From: Acidimicrobiia bacterium
GTDB taxonomy: Bacteria; Acidobacteriota; Terriglobia; Bryobacterales; Bryobacteraceae
DNA: 64,000 bases
Assembly: GCA_016871315.1 (NCBI GenBank)
Contig: VFZE01000025.1
Coordinates: forward strand, 1-64,000
Reading direction: 5' to 3'
The notes beneath the pieces were generated by a model. That model was given only the letters and a program-made list of their open reading frames with translations, was not told the origin of the DNA and did no database searches. The position numbers were made by a program, and so were the translations under genes. Shown piece by piece: positions 35,851-44,904 of this stretch; position 1 is the first letter of the stretch, and each line of letters begins with the position of its first letter.

Positions 35851-38505
35851 ATGCGCTGCCTCTTGCTTCTCTTACTCCCCCTGCTCGCTTGCGCCCAGTC
35901 CACTTACTTCCCCTTCTCCATCGATCAGGACTCTCTTCAGGGCGCACCCGATTTCAGCTTCCTCAACCACCCCCTCACCGCCGCCGACCGCCTCTTTGTC
36001 CGCGATGGCCACTTCTACCGCATCGGTCCCGACCTCAGTCCCAACTCCGCCGACGACGAGCGCGTCCATCTATTCGGCATCAACTTCTCCTTCGGCGCCA
36101 ATTTTCCCGCCGAAGCCGATGCCGTCCGCATCGCTCAGCGTCTCCGCCGCATGGGCGTCAACCTCGTCCGCCTGCATCATCTCGATACCTCGCCGGACCG
36201 CCTGCCGGAGAATGCCGGCAGCATTCTCACCACCGATCCCTACCCAACCATGAACCCGGTTGCCGTGGCGCGTCTCCGGCGTTTCCTCAGCGCGCTGCGC
36301 CAGGAGGGCATCTATGTCAACTTGAACCTCAAGGTCGGCTACGTCTTCCGTCCCTCCGTCGACCGCATCCCCAACATCACGCCATTTCCCGATCAGAGCA
36401 AGCCGCTGCACATGATCCACCCGCGCATGATCGAGCTGCAAACCGAGTTCACCCGCAACACCATCGATGCGCTGGGCCTGGCCGAAGATGCCGTTCTCGC
36501 CATGGTCGAAATCAACAATGAAAGCTCGCTGCTCTATAGCTGGCAGACTTCGCAGCTTGACCGCCACCTCGTCTCCGACTACCACGACGAATTCCACCGC
36601 CAGTGGAACGCTTTTCTCCGCGCGCGGTACGACACCACCCTCGCGCTTGCCGAAGCCTGGCGGGGCGGGGAAGAAGACGGCGTCAACCTGCTCGGTCCGG
36701 AGTGGCGCGTGGAAAATCAGAGTGGCGAGCCCGCCACGCTTGAGCGCGCCGAGCTCGACGGCCACACCACACTCACCGTCCGCCATTCCGCCTCCACGCG
36801 GCCCATCATCTTGAAGCAGGTCGGCTTCTCCGTCACCGAAGGACGGCAATACCTTGCCGAATTCGAACTGCGCGCCGACCTTCCCGCCGGCGTCGAGCAA
36901 ACCGTCTATTGGGACGTCAAGCAGGACGTCAACCCCTGGCAGACCATCATGGGCCGCAACGTTGCCATCTCGCGCGACTGGAGAAAATTCACCATTCCGC
37001 TCACCGCCGGATTCTCCATGAACGGGATCGGACGCTTCGGCCTCTCCATCGAACGTGTCACCGCTCCGGTCCATCTCCGCAACGCCCGCCTGCTTTTGGT
37101 TGGCCGCCGCGGCCTGGCCGCCGGCGAAAGCTTGGAGGATGGCAATGTCTCGCTCCCTCGCGAAACCGAAGCCTCCATTGACGCACGCGCCAACGACTAC
37201 CTGCTCTTCCTCGCCGATCGCGACCGCTTCTACCTGAACGAAATGCTGCACGCCGTCCGCGAAGCAGCCCACCCGCTGGTCCCCGTCGCCGGAACCCAGA
37301 TGAACTACGGCGGCCTCCTCAACATGGACTCACACGACGATCTCCAGTATCAGGACGCCCACTTCTACGTCGATCACTACAACTTCCCCAACCTCGCCTG
37401 GGACAACCGCGACTGGCGTATCCGCGACGGTTCCAACCTCGGCGCCGGCTCCACGCCGTTCCTCAACATGGCCGCCAGCCGCCAGGCCGGCCGTCCCTAC
37501 ACCGTCAGTGAGTTCAACCAGAACTGGCCCAATACCCATGCCGCGGAACTCAATCCCACTCTCTCCGCATTCGCGCGCTTCCAGGACTGGGATTCCATCA
37601 TGCACTTCGCCTATGCGCACAACCGCTCCTGGGATCTGGGCGGCCCGCAAGGCTTCGACATGAATGGCGACTGGACCAAGTTTCCCGCCTTTGGCCAATC
37701 GGCGTGGCTGTTCCGCTCCGGCGCTATCGAAGCGGGCTCCAACCCCGTCGACATCCCCCTCACGCTCGACCATCGCCTCCGCTCGGGCCGCGAAAAACGC
37801 AACGGCAACATCCCTGCATTCCTCACCTCGGCCTTCGGCTACGATCCCTACACGGCCTTCGTCCATCCGGTGCGCCTCGTCAAGGACGCCGAAGGCGCGC
37901 TTCCGGAGAACGCCCGCTCTCATCTTCCCCCCTACCTTGCCGACAACGGCCAGTTCACGTTCGACCGCAACAACCGACGCTTCCTACTCCATGCGCCCGC
38001 GGCCGCCGGAGCCTACGGTTTCCTCGGAGCCGGCGCCGTCACCACTGGCGCCCTCGACGTGCAGCTCGCTCCCGGAACACGCGGATTCGCCGCCGTCACC
38101 CTCACTCCGCTTGACGGCCTCCCCATCGCCGAGTCCCGCCGCATGCTGCTCTCCAACCCCGGCGCCGCGTTCGGCTCCCAGCCCGGCGCCGACCCTCCTC
38201 GCCCGCAGCAACTGGTCCGCTACCAGGGCCAGGCCGACTGGTTTACCGCCGAGCCCGACCAGTCCAACAAGCCCTCCGGCCAGCGCGGCTTCTCCCTGCG
38301 TCCTACATGGATGGAGCGCGTCGAGCTGTTCCTCACTCTCCGCACCAGCGCCTCTTCCCTTACCGTCTACACGCTCGACGGCGCGGGCAACCGCACCGGC
38401 GTTCTCACAGACCCGCACCTGATCCGCGTCGAAGGTGGCTTCCGCATTCACCTTCAAGCCGACGGCCAGCAGTTGACACCCTGGTTTGAGATTGCCGCGG
38501 AGTAG
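35851..38505 (+). CDS. Secreted glycoside hydrolase, clan GH-A fold with inserted carbohydrate-binding-like domain
   Basis: An 884-residue protein with signal peptide MRCLLLLLLPLLACAQS and an AGAGGAG site before the start. Residues about 65-270 begin the barrel (LFGINFSFGANFP, MGVNLVRLHHLD) with acid/base Glu224 in AMVEINNESSL. Residues about 285-430 form a beta-sandwich insert of CBM type (ITLKQVGF-like strands, GVEQTVYWDVKQD). The barrel then resumes with probable nucleophile Glu554 in YTVSEFNQNWP. The C-terminal part is beta-rich. Insertion of a binding module between the two catalytic halves is unusual. The substrate is unknown. Confidence 0.8.
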   Translation: MRCLLLLLLPLLACAQSTYFPFSIDQDSLQGAPDFSFLNHPLTAADRLFVRDGHFYRIGPDLSPNSADDERVHLFGINFSFGANFPAEADAVRIAQRLRRMGVNLVRLHHLDTSPDRLPENAGSILTTDPYPTMNPVAVARLRRFLSALRQEGIYVNLNLKVGYVFRPSVDRIPNITPFPDQSKPLHMIHPRMIELQTEFTRNTIDALGLAEDAVLAMVEINNESSLLYSWQTSQLDRHLVSDYHDEFHRQWNAFLRARYDTTLALAEAWRGGEEDGVNLLGPEWRVENQSGEPATLERAELDGHTTLTVRHSASTRPIILKQVGFSVTEGRQYLAEFELRADLPAGVEQTVYWDVKQDVNPWQTIMGRNVAISRDWRKFTIPLTAGFSMNGIGRFGLSIERVTAPVHLRNARLLLVGRRGLAAGESLEDGNVSLPRETEASIDARANDYLLFLADRDRFYLNEMLHAVREAAHPLVPVAGTQMNYGGLLNMDSHDDLQYQDAHFYVDHYNFPNLAWDNRDWRIRDGSNLGAGSTPFLNMAASRQAGRPYTVSEFNQNWPNTHAAELNPTLSAFARFQDWDSIMHFAYAHNRSWDLGGPQGFDMNGDWTKFPAFGQSAWLFRSGAIEAGSNPVDIPLTLDHRLRSGREKRNGNIPAFLTSAFGYDPYTAFVHPVRLVKDAEGALPENARSHLPPYLADNGQFTFDRNNRRFLLHAPAAAGAYGFLGAGAVTTGALDVQLAPGTRGFAAVTLTPLDGLPIAESRRMLLSNPGAAFGSQPGADPPRPQQLVRYQGQADWFTAEPDQSNKPSGQRGFSLRPTWMERVELFLTLRTSASSLTVYTLDGAGNRTGVLTDPHLIRVEGGFRIHLQADGQQLTPWFEIAAE

Positions 38506-38512
38506 TAAGCAT

Positions 38513-39133
38513 TCAGCGGATTCCCATGCGCCCGCCTCCGCTGCGCACCTGCATCCGCAGACGCTGTGGCCAGTCGCCCTCCACATGCTCGGCCCATAAG
38601 TCCCATTCGCGGCTATTTCCGAAATAGACCAATCGGAACTTGCCTCTGTTCGCCATGGCCCGCACCCTTGGGTCATCGCCGTTCAATACGGCCACTCCAT
38701 CCTTGCCCAACCCTCCCAACAGGTCCGACTTCTCTTTCGCAGTCACCTCCAGCGTCGGAAAGTTCTCGCTGTGCTCGGCCGCGATGGATGTGATCACCGC
38801 GATATCTGGCCTCGTCAGCAGCGCCGCGCGCCACATTTGTCCAGGCGCTTCGATTCCCACTTCGATCACCGCGAACCGGTGCCAGGGCCGAACTCGTAGA
38901 ATCGTACGGATCAACCCTGCTCTCCCATTTGCGTTCCCTTCCGTTTTCAGCGTCCGGTGACGGGCAGATAGAATCCTCGCCAGAATCTCCTTCGTGGTTG
39001 TCTTTCCGTTGGAGCCGGTGATCGCGATGAACGTGGTTCTCCATAGCAGCCTTCTCCAGATCAGCGCCGCCGCGGCCAGGGGAAGATTCACCAGGAAGCT
39101 GCGCCGCAAGTGATACAGCAAATCGCTCGTCAT
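38513..39133 (-). pseudogene. Mur ligase-family protein, C-terminally truncated
   Basis: A 206-residue frame holding only the central ATPase part: ITGSNGKTTTKEILARIL (P-loop), EGNANGRAGLIRTIL, FAVIEVGIEAPGQM, ITSIAAEHSENF and LNGDDPRVRAMA. Relatives of the MurF type need about 450 residues with a C-terminal domain that holds the second substrate. Here the protein ends at MGIR in the middle of a strand, 7 bases from the end of the convergent hydrolase gene. It starts 4 bases after the DUF3604-type gene. Probably non-functional. Confidence 0.6.
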
Positions 39134-39137
39134 CCCT

Positions 39138-41891
39138 CTACCGAACCCACACCGGCGAACTCCAGCACAGCTGCCCGTCCTGCTGCTCCGCCCGGATGTA
39201 GTAGTACGATTCCCCTTCTCCCGCCGCCTGATCCGTAAACGCGAACCGCAACTCTGGACCCCGGCCCGCGGCCGTGTAGATCACCCGGTTGTTCTTCACC
39301 ACCTCCACGTGTTTGAGTCGCGCCGTTCCGCGCACGTACGCCTCCAGCCTCCGCCGCGGAGGCGCCGCCATCGCCACGCCCATCATCCCGTTGCCCATCC
39401 GCAGATCAACGATCAGATTGTCCGTCGCCGCGTACGTGCGCCGCGCCTTCATCGCCGCCACAATCGACTCGCGATCCAGTGTCTCCACGTACACCGCCGC
39501 GTAGGAGATATGGGTCGACACGTGATCGGAGCTCGATTGCACTCCCATCTTGATCCCCTTCGCCCACGCGTTCCACACATAGCCGCCCGCGTAGCGCGCC
39601 TCTTCCCCTGCCGCCGGAGAGCGCGGCGTGCCCGGACCTTCATAATTCCGGCGGTATCCCTGGTAGATCTCCACGACCGGCTCCAGTTCTTCGTTGCTGT
39701 CGCGCCAGTCCGTTCCCGCCCCCGTCGCCGAGGTGTGCGAACTGGTCAGCCCACCGAACCGCCGAAGATACTCGTACAGCTTTCCCGCTCCCTCCTTGCC
39801 GCGCCGCTCCGCTTCGCCAATCTCCAGCACCGGACGGCCGCGCTTGGCGAACACCACGTTGCGGTGCCCGTTCGGCCACGTCAGGCTGCGTTCATAGCTG
39901 TACAGCGGCGCAAACCGCCCGCGAATCGCGTACAAGTCCGCCGCCTTCTGAATCCGCCACCAGTTGTACGGAATCATGTTGCCCGCCTGGTGATCGCATA
40001 CGCCCAGAAAATCGAACGCCACCGCGTCCAGTGCGTAGCGGTAACTGTCCTCGAGCGACCCATCGCGATTGCCGTCCCAGCTGATATCGGTGTGCCGGTG
40101 TATATCGCCGCGCGCGATGCGGTACGTCCTGCCTCCCACGCGGGAGCGGTAGGCCCGCACTCGCGCCACATCCTCGGCCTCTCGTGCGTGCGACGGTTTC
40201 AGCGACTCGCGCCGGTGTTGAAACGCCGACAGCGGCGGTCCGCCGCCTGCCATCCCGCCGGGCGCCCGCGCCTCCATCAGGTTCTGTTCGCGCGGCGCGC
40301 CGGAGGGCCACTGCCGCCCCTCCGAGGTCCACGCCACTGCGAAGTCTTTCCTCCCTGTCCACACCGCCGCCAGCGGCGAATCAATGCGGCCCCATCCCTC
40401 CGGGAACTCCACCATCGGCGCCCATCGCGATCCATCCAGCCACGTCATCCCGATTCGCCACATCGCGCGGCTCGACTCCTCGCCGCCGCCACGCTGTGGC
40501 AGATTCACCCGGTAGTGGAAAAACACCGCCGGATTCCCGTCGCCGTCCAGCACCAGCTTCGGATTGTGAAATACCTGCCGCAGTTCTCCCGGCACCGCCG
40601 CGCCCAAATCGGCCGCGGGTTCCATCAGATGCCCTCCTACCAGAGCCGCCACTCGTGTCTGCCGCCTTACCAGCAGCCCCCTCCCGTTATCCTCAATCCC
40701 TTGCCCGTAGTCCTTGCCCCAGTTGGAATCACCTTCATCCCAGGCCATCCACAACCGCCCCTGCTTGTCATACTGTCCACTAACTCGCGATTCCATGGCC
40801 TCGCTCCAGGTGATCCTGCGCAAGCTCCCGAGCCGGCTCCCGCGCCACTCCTTCATCGCGATATCGTAGTTGCCTCGCTCATAGGTGTCCCAAAGAATCG
40901 CCACCCCTCCTCCCGGGGCGGCGGCCAAGGCAGGCTCCCAATCATTAGCGGGCGTTGTGGACACTCGCAATTCCTGGGACCACCTCTCGCCGTCGAACCG
41001 CTTCGCATAGATGTCGAAATTGCCGTTCCGCGCACTCTGCCATGCCAGGTACATCTGCCCGTCCTGTCCGTAAGCAAGCGTGTGGTAAATGTCGGAGCCC
41101 CCAGACTCCGTCAGCCGGTGTATCGCCGACCACTGCTTGCCGTCCCACCTCCGGCCATGCAGATCGAAGTCTCCCTTCACCTGCGCCGACCACACCACCC
41201 AGATCCCGCCTCCCTTGTCTTCGCCCAGCGCCGTCCGGAAATGATCTCCTCCCGCGGGGGCCACTTCCTCCGGCGCTTGCCGGTTCCTGCGAACCAGCAC
41301 GCGGTCGCCGCTGCCTTCATGCTCCTGCCAGGCGACCCACAAGTTCCCATCGCGCGCTTCCAGCATCGAGGGATAATCTTCCGCCGCTGGGCCGCTGGTG
41401 ACGGCTTGTGCGGCAGGGACCATGCGCACTTCCACCCGCCCGCCCAGGAACATGCGCGCCGCCTTCCAGGCTTCCAGACCTCCCGCAATCGTGAAACTGC
41501 CCTGCGCCGTCTGTACTTGAAACGACTGCCCCGCGTCGAACTCCACCACCAAGCCTTTTGCCGCCACCCGCTCCCGCCTCGAGGTCGGCTGCATGGTCTT
41601 TTCATACGGCGTGTCCCAATAGGGCTCGCGTTTGGTCTGGCACTTCCAGCTGGAGCCGGACACCTCCTCTCCCGCTCCGAATTGCCAGCTCCGCAGCCCT
41701 CGCGGCGCTGGAGAGATGCTGCCGCTCCAATCTACGTCTGCCTTCCCGTCAATGCCAAAGCGGATCAGCAGCGCCTGTCCGCCAGCTTCCTGAGCCTTAA
41801 CCGCCACGGGTTGCCGGAAGCGCGTCGCCTGCCACGCCGCCACTGCCAGTGCCCCGGCCGCCACCACCCATACATGCCTGCCGAATCTCAT
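39138..41891 (-). CDS. DUF3604/PHP-like phosphoesterase with N-terminal beta-propeller
   Basis: A 917-residue exported protein (N-terminal helix VWVVAAGALAVAAWQA). Residues about 170-490 are propeller-like with repeated NLWVAWQEH, GIWVVWSAQ, MYLAWQSARNGNFDIYAKRF blocks. From about residue 590 the PHP-like metal-dependent domain begins: YRIARGDIHRHTDISWDGN, DFLGVCDHQAGN, LTSSHTSATG and SSSDHVSTHISYAAV supply the usual metal-binding His/Asp residues. The end (YYYIRAEQQDGQLCWSSPVW) is typical of DUF3604 proteins. The substrate is unknown. Confidence 0.8.
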   Translation of the reverse strand: MRFGRHVWVVAAGALAVAAWQATRFRQPVAVKAQEAGGQALLIRFGIDGKADVDWSGSISPAPRGLRSWQFGAGEEVSGSSWKCQTKREPYWDTPYEKTMQPTSRRERVAAKGLVVEFDAGQSFQVQTAQGSFTIAGGLEAWKAARMFLGGRVEVRMVPAAQAVTSGPAAEDYPSMLEARDGNLWVAWQEHEGSGDRVLVRRNRQAPEEVAPAGGDHFRTALGEDKGGGIWVVWSAQVKGDFDLHGRRWDGKQWSAIHRLTESGGSDIYHTLAYGQDGQMYLAWQSARNGNFDIYAKRFDGERWSQELRVSTTPANDWEPALAAAPGGGVAILWDTYERGNYDIAMKEWRGSRLGSLRRITWSEAMESRVSGQYDKQGRLWMAWDEGDSNWGKDYGQGIEDNGRGLLVRRQTRVAALVGGHLMEPAADLGAAVPGELRQVFHNPKLVLDGDGNPAVFFHYRVNLPQRGGGEESSRAMWRIGMTWLDGSRWAPMVEFPEGWGRIDSPLAAVWTGRKDFAVAWTSEGRQWPSGAPREQNLMEARAPGGMAGGGPPLSAFQHRRESLKPSHAREAEDVARVRAYRSRVGGRTYRIARGDIHRHTDISWDGNRDGSLEDSYRYALDAVAFDFLGVCDHQAGNMIPYNWWRIQKAADLYAIRGRFAPLYSYERSLTWPNGHRNVVFAKRGRPVLEIGEAERRGKEGAGKLYEYLRRFGGLTSSHTSATGAGTDWRDSNEELEPVVEIYQGYRRNYEGPGTPRSPAAGEEARYAGGYVWNAWAKGIKMGVQSSSDHVSTHISYAAVYVETLDRESIVAAMKARRTYAATDNLIVDLRMGNGMMGVAMAAPPRRRLEAYVRGTARLKHVEVVKNNRVIYTAAGRGPELRFAFTDQAAGEGESYYYIRAEQQDGQLCWSSPVWVR

Positions 41892-41897
41892 GTATGG

Positions 41898-41903
41898 AGT
41901 GTA
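41898..41903 (-). promoter_or_regulatory. TACACT -10-like element, leaderless-type spacing
   Basis: TACACT, 6 bases before the ATG at 41891, in the 21-base gap after the fucosidase gene. Confidence 0.4.
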
Positions 41904-41912
41904 CTCCTCAAC

Positions 41913-44276
41913 TCACCGGCGCCGGGCGCTGAAATCCTGCTCGCTCCATTGGCGTGTTTCTCCCCGTTGCAGCCGCAAATCGATCTCCTCCCCTTTGTAC
42001 CGCACACGCAACGGCCGGCCGAGACCCGAAGTAATGCGCGACTGTTTCAGCTTTCCATCCTCCCACTCGATGTTCACTTCAAAACCGCCTCGTGCCCGCA
42101 AACCCGTAACCGAACCCTTACTCCAACTCTGCGGCAACGCCGGTAGCAAATGCAGAAAACCCGCCTTGCCGCCGTGCACCCTGCCCGGGTCCGATGGCGT
42201 TGCGTACGGATCGTGGCTTTGCAGCAGCATCTCCGCAATACCCGCCGTTGCGCCGAAGTTCCCGTCAATCTGGAACGGCGGATGCGCATCGAACAGGTTC
42301 GGATAGGTGCCGCCCGACCACGGACCGGACCGTCTTGGCCCTGTGCTGGCCGGCCGCAGCAGATTGCGCAGGATTCTCATTGCGTGGTCGCCGTCCAGCA
42401 GCCGCGCCCAGAAGTTCACCTTCCATCCCATCGACCAGCCCGTCCCTTCATCCCCGCGGAATTCCAGTGTCCGAATCGCCGCGCGGAACAGATCCGGCGT
42501 CCCGTAGGGCGTGATCTCCGCGCCCGGATGCAACCCCCATAGGTGCGATACGTGCCGGTGCTTGTTCTCCGGATCGTCCTTGTCTTCCAGCCATTCCTGC
42601 AACTGCCCGAACCGGCCAATCCGGTTCGGCGCGATCCGCGCCCGCAGCTTCGTCCAACTCGCACGCGACTCCTTATCCACGCCCAGATCCTCGGCCGCCG
42701 TGATCGCGCTTGAAAAAAGCGCCCGTACAATCTGGTGGTCCATCGTCGGCCCCATAACCAATCCGCCGATCTCCGGTGAATTGCTCGGTCCGCTCACCAG
42801 CCAGTTGCGTCCCGGCCGCTCCACCAACACCGCCGCGAAGAACTCCGCCGCGCCCTTGATCAGCGGATACGCCTCCCGCCGCAGGAATTCCCGGTCGCCG
42901 GAAAACAAATACTGCTCCCACAGATGCAGCGCCAGCCACGCCCCGCCCGTCGGCCAGATCCCGTGGTTGGATGCATTGATCGGAGCCGAGCCGCGCCACA
43001 GGTCAAAGTTATGATGCAGCACCCACCCCGGCGCGTTGTAATGCTCCCGCGCCGTAATCGCCCCTGATTCGGCCACCTCGCGCAACGCGGCAAACAGCGG
43101 CCGGCTGCACTCGGCCAGCGCCGTCACCTCCGCCGGCCAGTAGTTCATCTCCGTGTTGATGTTCACCGTCCATTTGCTGTCCCACGGAGGCTCCCGCAAC
43201 GCGTTCCAAATCCCTTGCAGATTCGCCGGCTGCGATCCCTCACGGCTGGAAGAGATCAGCAAATAGCGGCCATACTGAAACACCAGCGCGATCAGGTGAG
43301 GATCCTTGCCGCCGGCAAACCCGGCTATCCGCTCATCCGTCGGCCGCTCCGCGGCGTCGCTCGTCCCCAGGTCCAGCGTCACCCTCTGGAACAGGTTCTG
43401 GTAATCAGCTATTGCCGCTCGCTTGACCGCTTCATACGCCGCCTCGCGCACACCTTCCATCTTTTCCTCTGTCCTGACGGATGGGTCGCCCGACACATCT
43501 CGATAGCTGCGGAAATTCGTCGCCGCCGCAACATAGAGCGTAACCGCGTTGGCGTTCTCAATCTCCAGGCCGGCCTCTCCGGCTCGCATCACGCCGCCCT
43601 CGGGAACCGCCATCAAACGCGCTTCATACCGAATCGCTCCTCCCTCCACGCCTCCGCGCAGCCTTAATCCGTAGTCTCTTGTTGTTTCGGTGGTTGTGCC
43701 CGAGTGCGCCGGTCGGAACGTTGCTCTCAGATGAATACTGCCAGGCTTATCGGCCGACAGCCGCACCGCAATCACCTGCCGCGGGTGGCTCGCCAGCACC
43801 TCCCGCCGGTAGTTCACTCCCCGATGACGGAACGCTACCGAAGCCACCGCCGTTTGAAGATCCAATTCGCGACGGTAGTTGCTCACGGCCTCCTCTTCCA
43901 GGCCGGGAAACAGAAGCACCAGATCGGCCAGCGGCTGATACGCCATCTGCCGCAGCGGCGCACTCATGAACTCGCGTCCGGCCAGCGCTTCGGCTTCCTT
44001 CTGCTTGCCCTCCCACAGTAGCGTGCGGATCGCCTCCAAGTGACGGTGCGCCCCTGCCCGCGCGTAGCTGCGCGGCTCCCCCGTCCACACCGTGTCTTCG
44101 TTCAGCTGCAGCCGCTCCATCTCCACACCGCCATGCACCATCGCGCCAAGACGCCCATTGCCTACCGGCAGCGCCTGCACCCATTCGCGCGCCGGCTTGG
44201 TGTACCACAGCGTCAACGGTTCGGCGGCGCTGGCCATCGCCGCAAGCATCAGGGAAAGCAGCACCCGTAGTCCCAT
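41913..44276 (-). CDS. GH95 family alpha-L-fucosidase (or related glycosidase), secreted
   Basis: A 787-residue protein with signal peptide [20 protein letters not shown] behind AGGAGGAG. The full GH95 layout is visible: N-terminal beta domain [40 protein letters not shown] and VWTGEP; the (alpha/alpha)6 barrel with [39 protein letters not shown] and [19 protein letters not shown]; and the end [22 protein letters not shown]95 enzymes release L-fucose (some L-galactose) from plant and algal glycans. It stands alone upstream of the DUF3604-type gene. Confidence 0.93.
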   Translation of the reverse strand: MGLRVLLSLMLAAMASAAEPLTLWYTKPAREWVQALPVGNGRLGAMVHGGVEMERLQLNEDTVWTGEPRSYARAGAHRHLEAIRTLLWEGKQKEAEALAGREFMSAPLRQMAYQPLADLVLLFPGLEEEAVSNYRRELDLQTAVASVAFRHRGVNYRREVLASHPRQVIAVRLSADKPGSIHLRATFRPAHSGTTTETTRDYGLRLRGGVEGGAIRYEARLMAVPEGGVMRAGEAGLEIENANAVTLYVAAATNFRSYRDVSGDPSVRTEEKMEGVREAAYEAVKRAAIADYQNLFQRVTLDLGTSDAAERPTDERIAGFAGGKDPHLIALVFQYGRYLLISSSREGSQPANLQGIWNALREPPWDSKWTVNINTEMNYWPAEVTALAECSRPLFAALREVAESGAITAREHYNAPGWVLHHNFDLWRGSAPINASNHGIWPTGGAWLALHLWEQYLFSGDREFLRREAYPLIKGAAEFFAAVLVERPGRNWLVSGPSNSPEIGGLVMGPTMDHQIVRALFSSAITAAEDLGVDKESRASWTKLRARIAPNRIGRFGQLQEWLEDKDDPENKHRHVSHLWGLHPGAEITPYGTPDLFRAAIRTLEFRGDEGTGWSMGWKVNFWARLLDGDHAMRILRNLLRPASTGPRRSGPWSGGTYPNLFDAHPPFQIDGNFGATAGIAEMLLQSHDPYATPSDPGRVHGGKAGFLHLLPALPQSWSKGSVTGLRARGGFEVNIEWEDGKLKQSRITSGLGRPLRVRYKGEEIDLRLQRGETRQWSEQDFSARRR

Positions 44277-44443
44277 CCCGGAATTCTCCTCCTGTCCACA
44301 CTATCACCGCCATGCGCCTCAAGCCCCAACCGGTTGGGTGACTTCGCGCAGTTCCCCTCTCCCCGCACAGCGCATTTTCACCACTTTGGCCATATTTCGC
44401 TATGGAGCCTCAATTGCTCTCTCTTTACGAAGGAGTCAGATCT

Positions 44444-44899
44444 ATGCGTCATTCCAACTCTCAGGGCAAGTCGCCGGCTTTCTTGCAAGGCGTGCTGCTT
44501 GCTATCGTTATCGCCATCGGCGCCGTCGTGCTCTACGCACAGAAGACCGAAATCGTGACCGTGCAGCCCAGGCCCACTTCCCCCGCATCCGGAGCAGAAA
44601 TGTTCACCGCATACTGCGCCGTTTGCCACGGCAAGGATGCCAAGGGCAACGGCCCGGCAACTCCGGCGCTCAAAGTGGAACCTCCAAACCTGACCATGCT
44701 CTCCAAGCAGAACAAGGGCAAGTTTCCCGAGATGAGCATCTACTCGATGATCAACGGCGACTCCACGGTCACGGCTCACGGCACCCGCGAAATGCCCATC
44801 TGGGGCCAGGTGTTCCGCGACATGGGCCGCGATGAGGCTCAGGCCAAACTGCGCGTGCGCAATTTGACCAAGTACATCGAGTCGTTGCAGGCGAAGTAG
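44444..44899 (+). CDS. Cytochrome c, class I, membrane-anchored or exported
   Basis: A 151-residue protein. The ATG at 44444 is chosen because a GAAGGAG site precedes it. The N-terminal hydrophobic helix (FLQGVLLAIVIAIGAVVLYAQ) has no clear cleavage site, so it may act as an anchor. There is a single haem motif CAVCHGKDAKGNGPA (about residue 63-67) and a probable Met ligand in TREMPIWGQVF. It could carry electrons for a periplasmic oxidoreductase, but no terminal oxidase is in view. Confidence 0.9.
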   Translation: MRHSNSQGKSPAFLQGVLLAIVIAIGAVVLYAQKTEIVTVQPRPTSPASGAEMFTAYCAVCHGKDAKGNGPATPALKVEPPNLTMLSKQNKGKFPEMSIYSMINGDSTVTAHGTREMPIWGQVFRDMGRDEAQAKLRVRNLTKYIESLQAK

Positions 44900-44904
44900 C
44901 CGCT

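Noticed and set aside
39309-42146. Long open frame on the plus strand (945 codons)
   Set aside because: Antisense to the DUF3604 and GH95 genes, Arg/Pro/His-rich composition, no recognisable domain.
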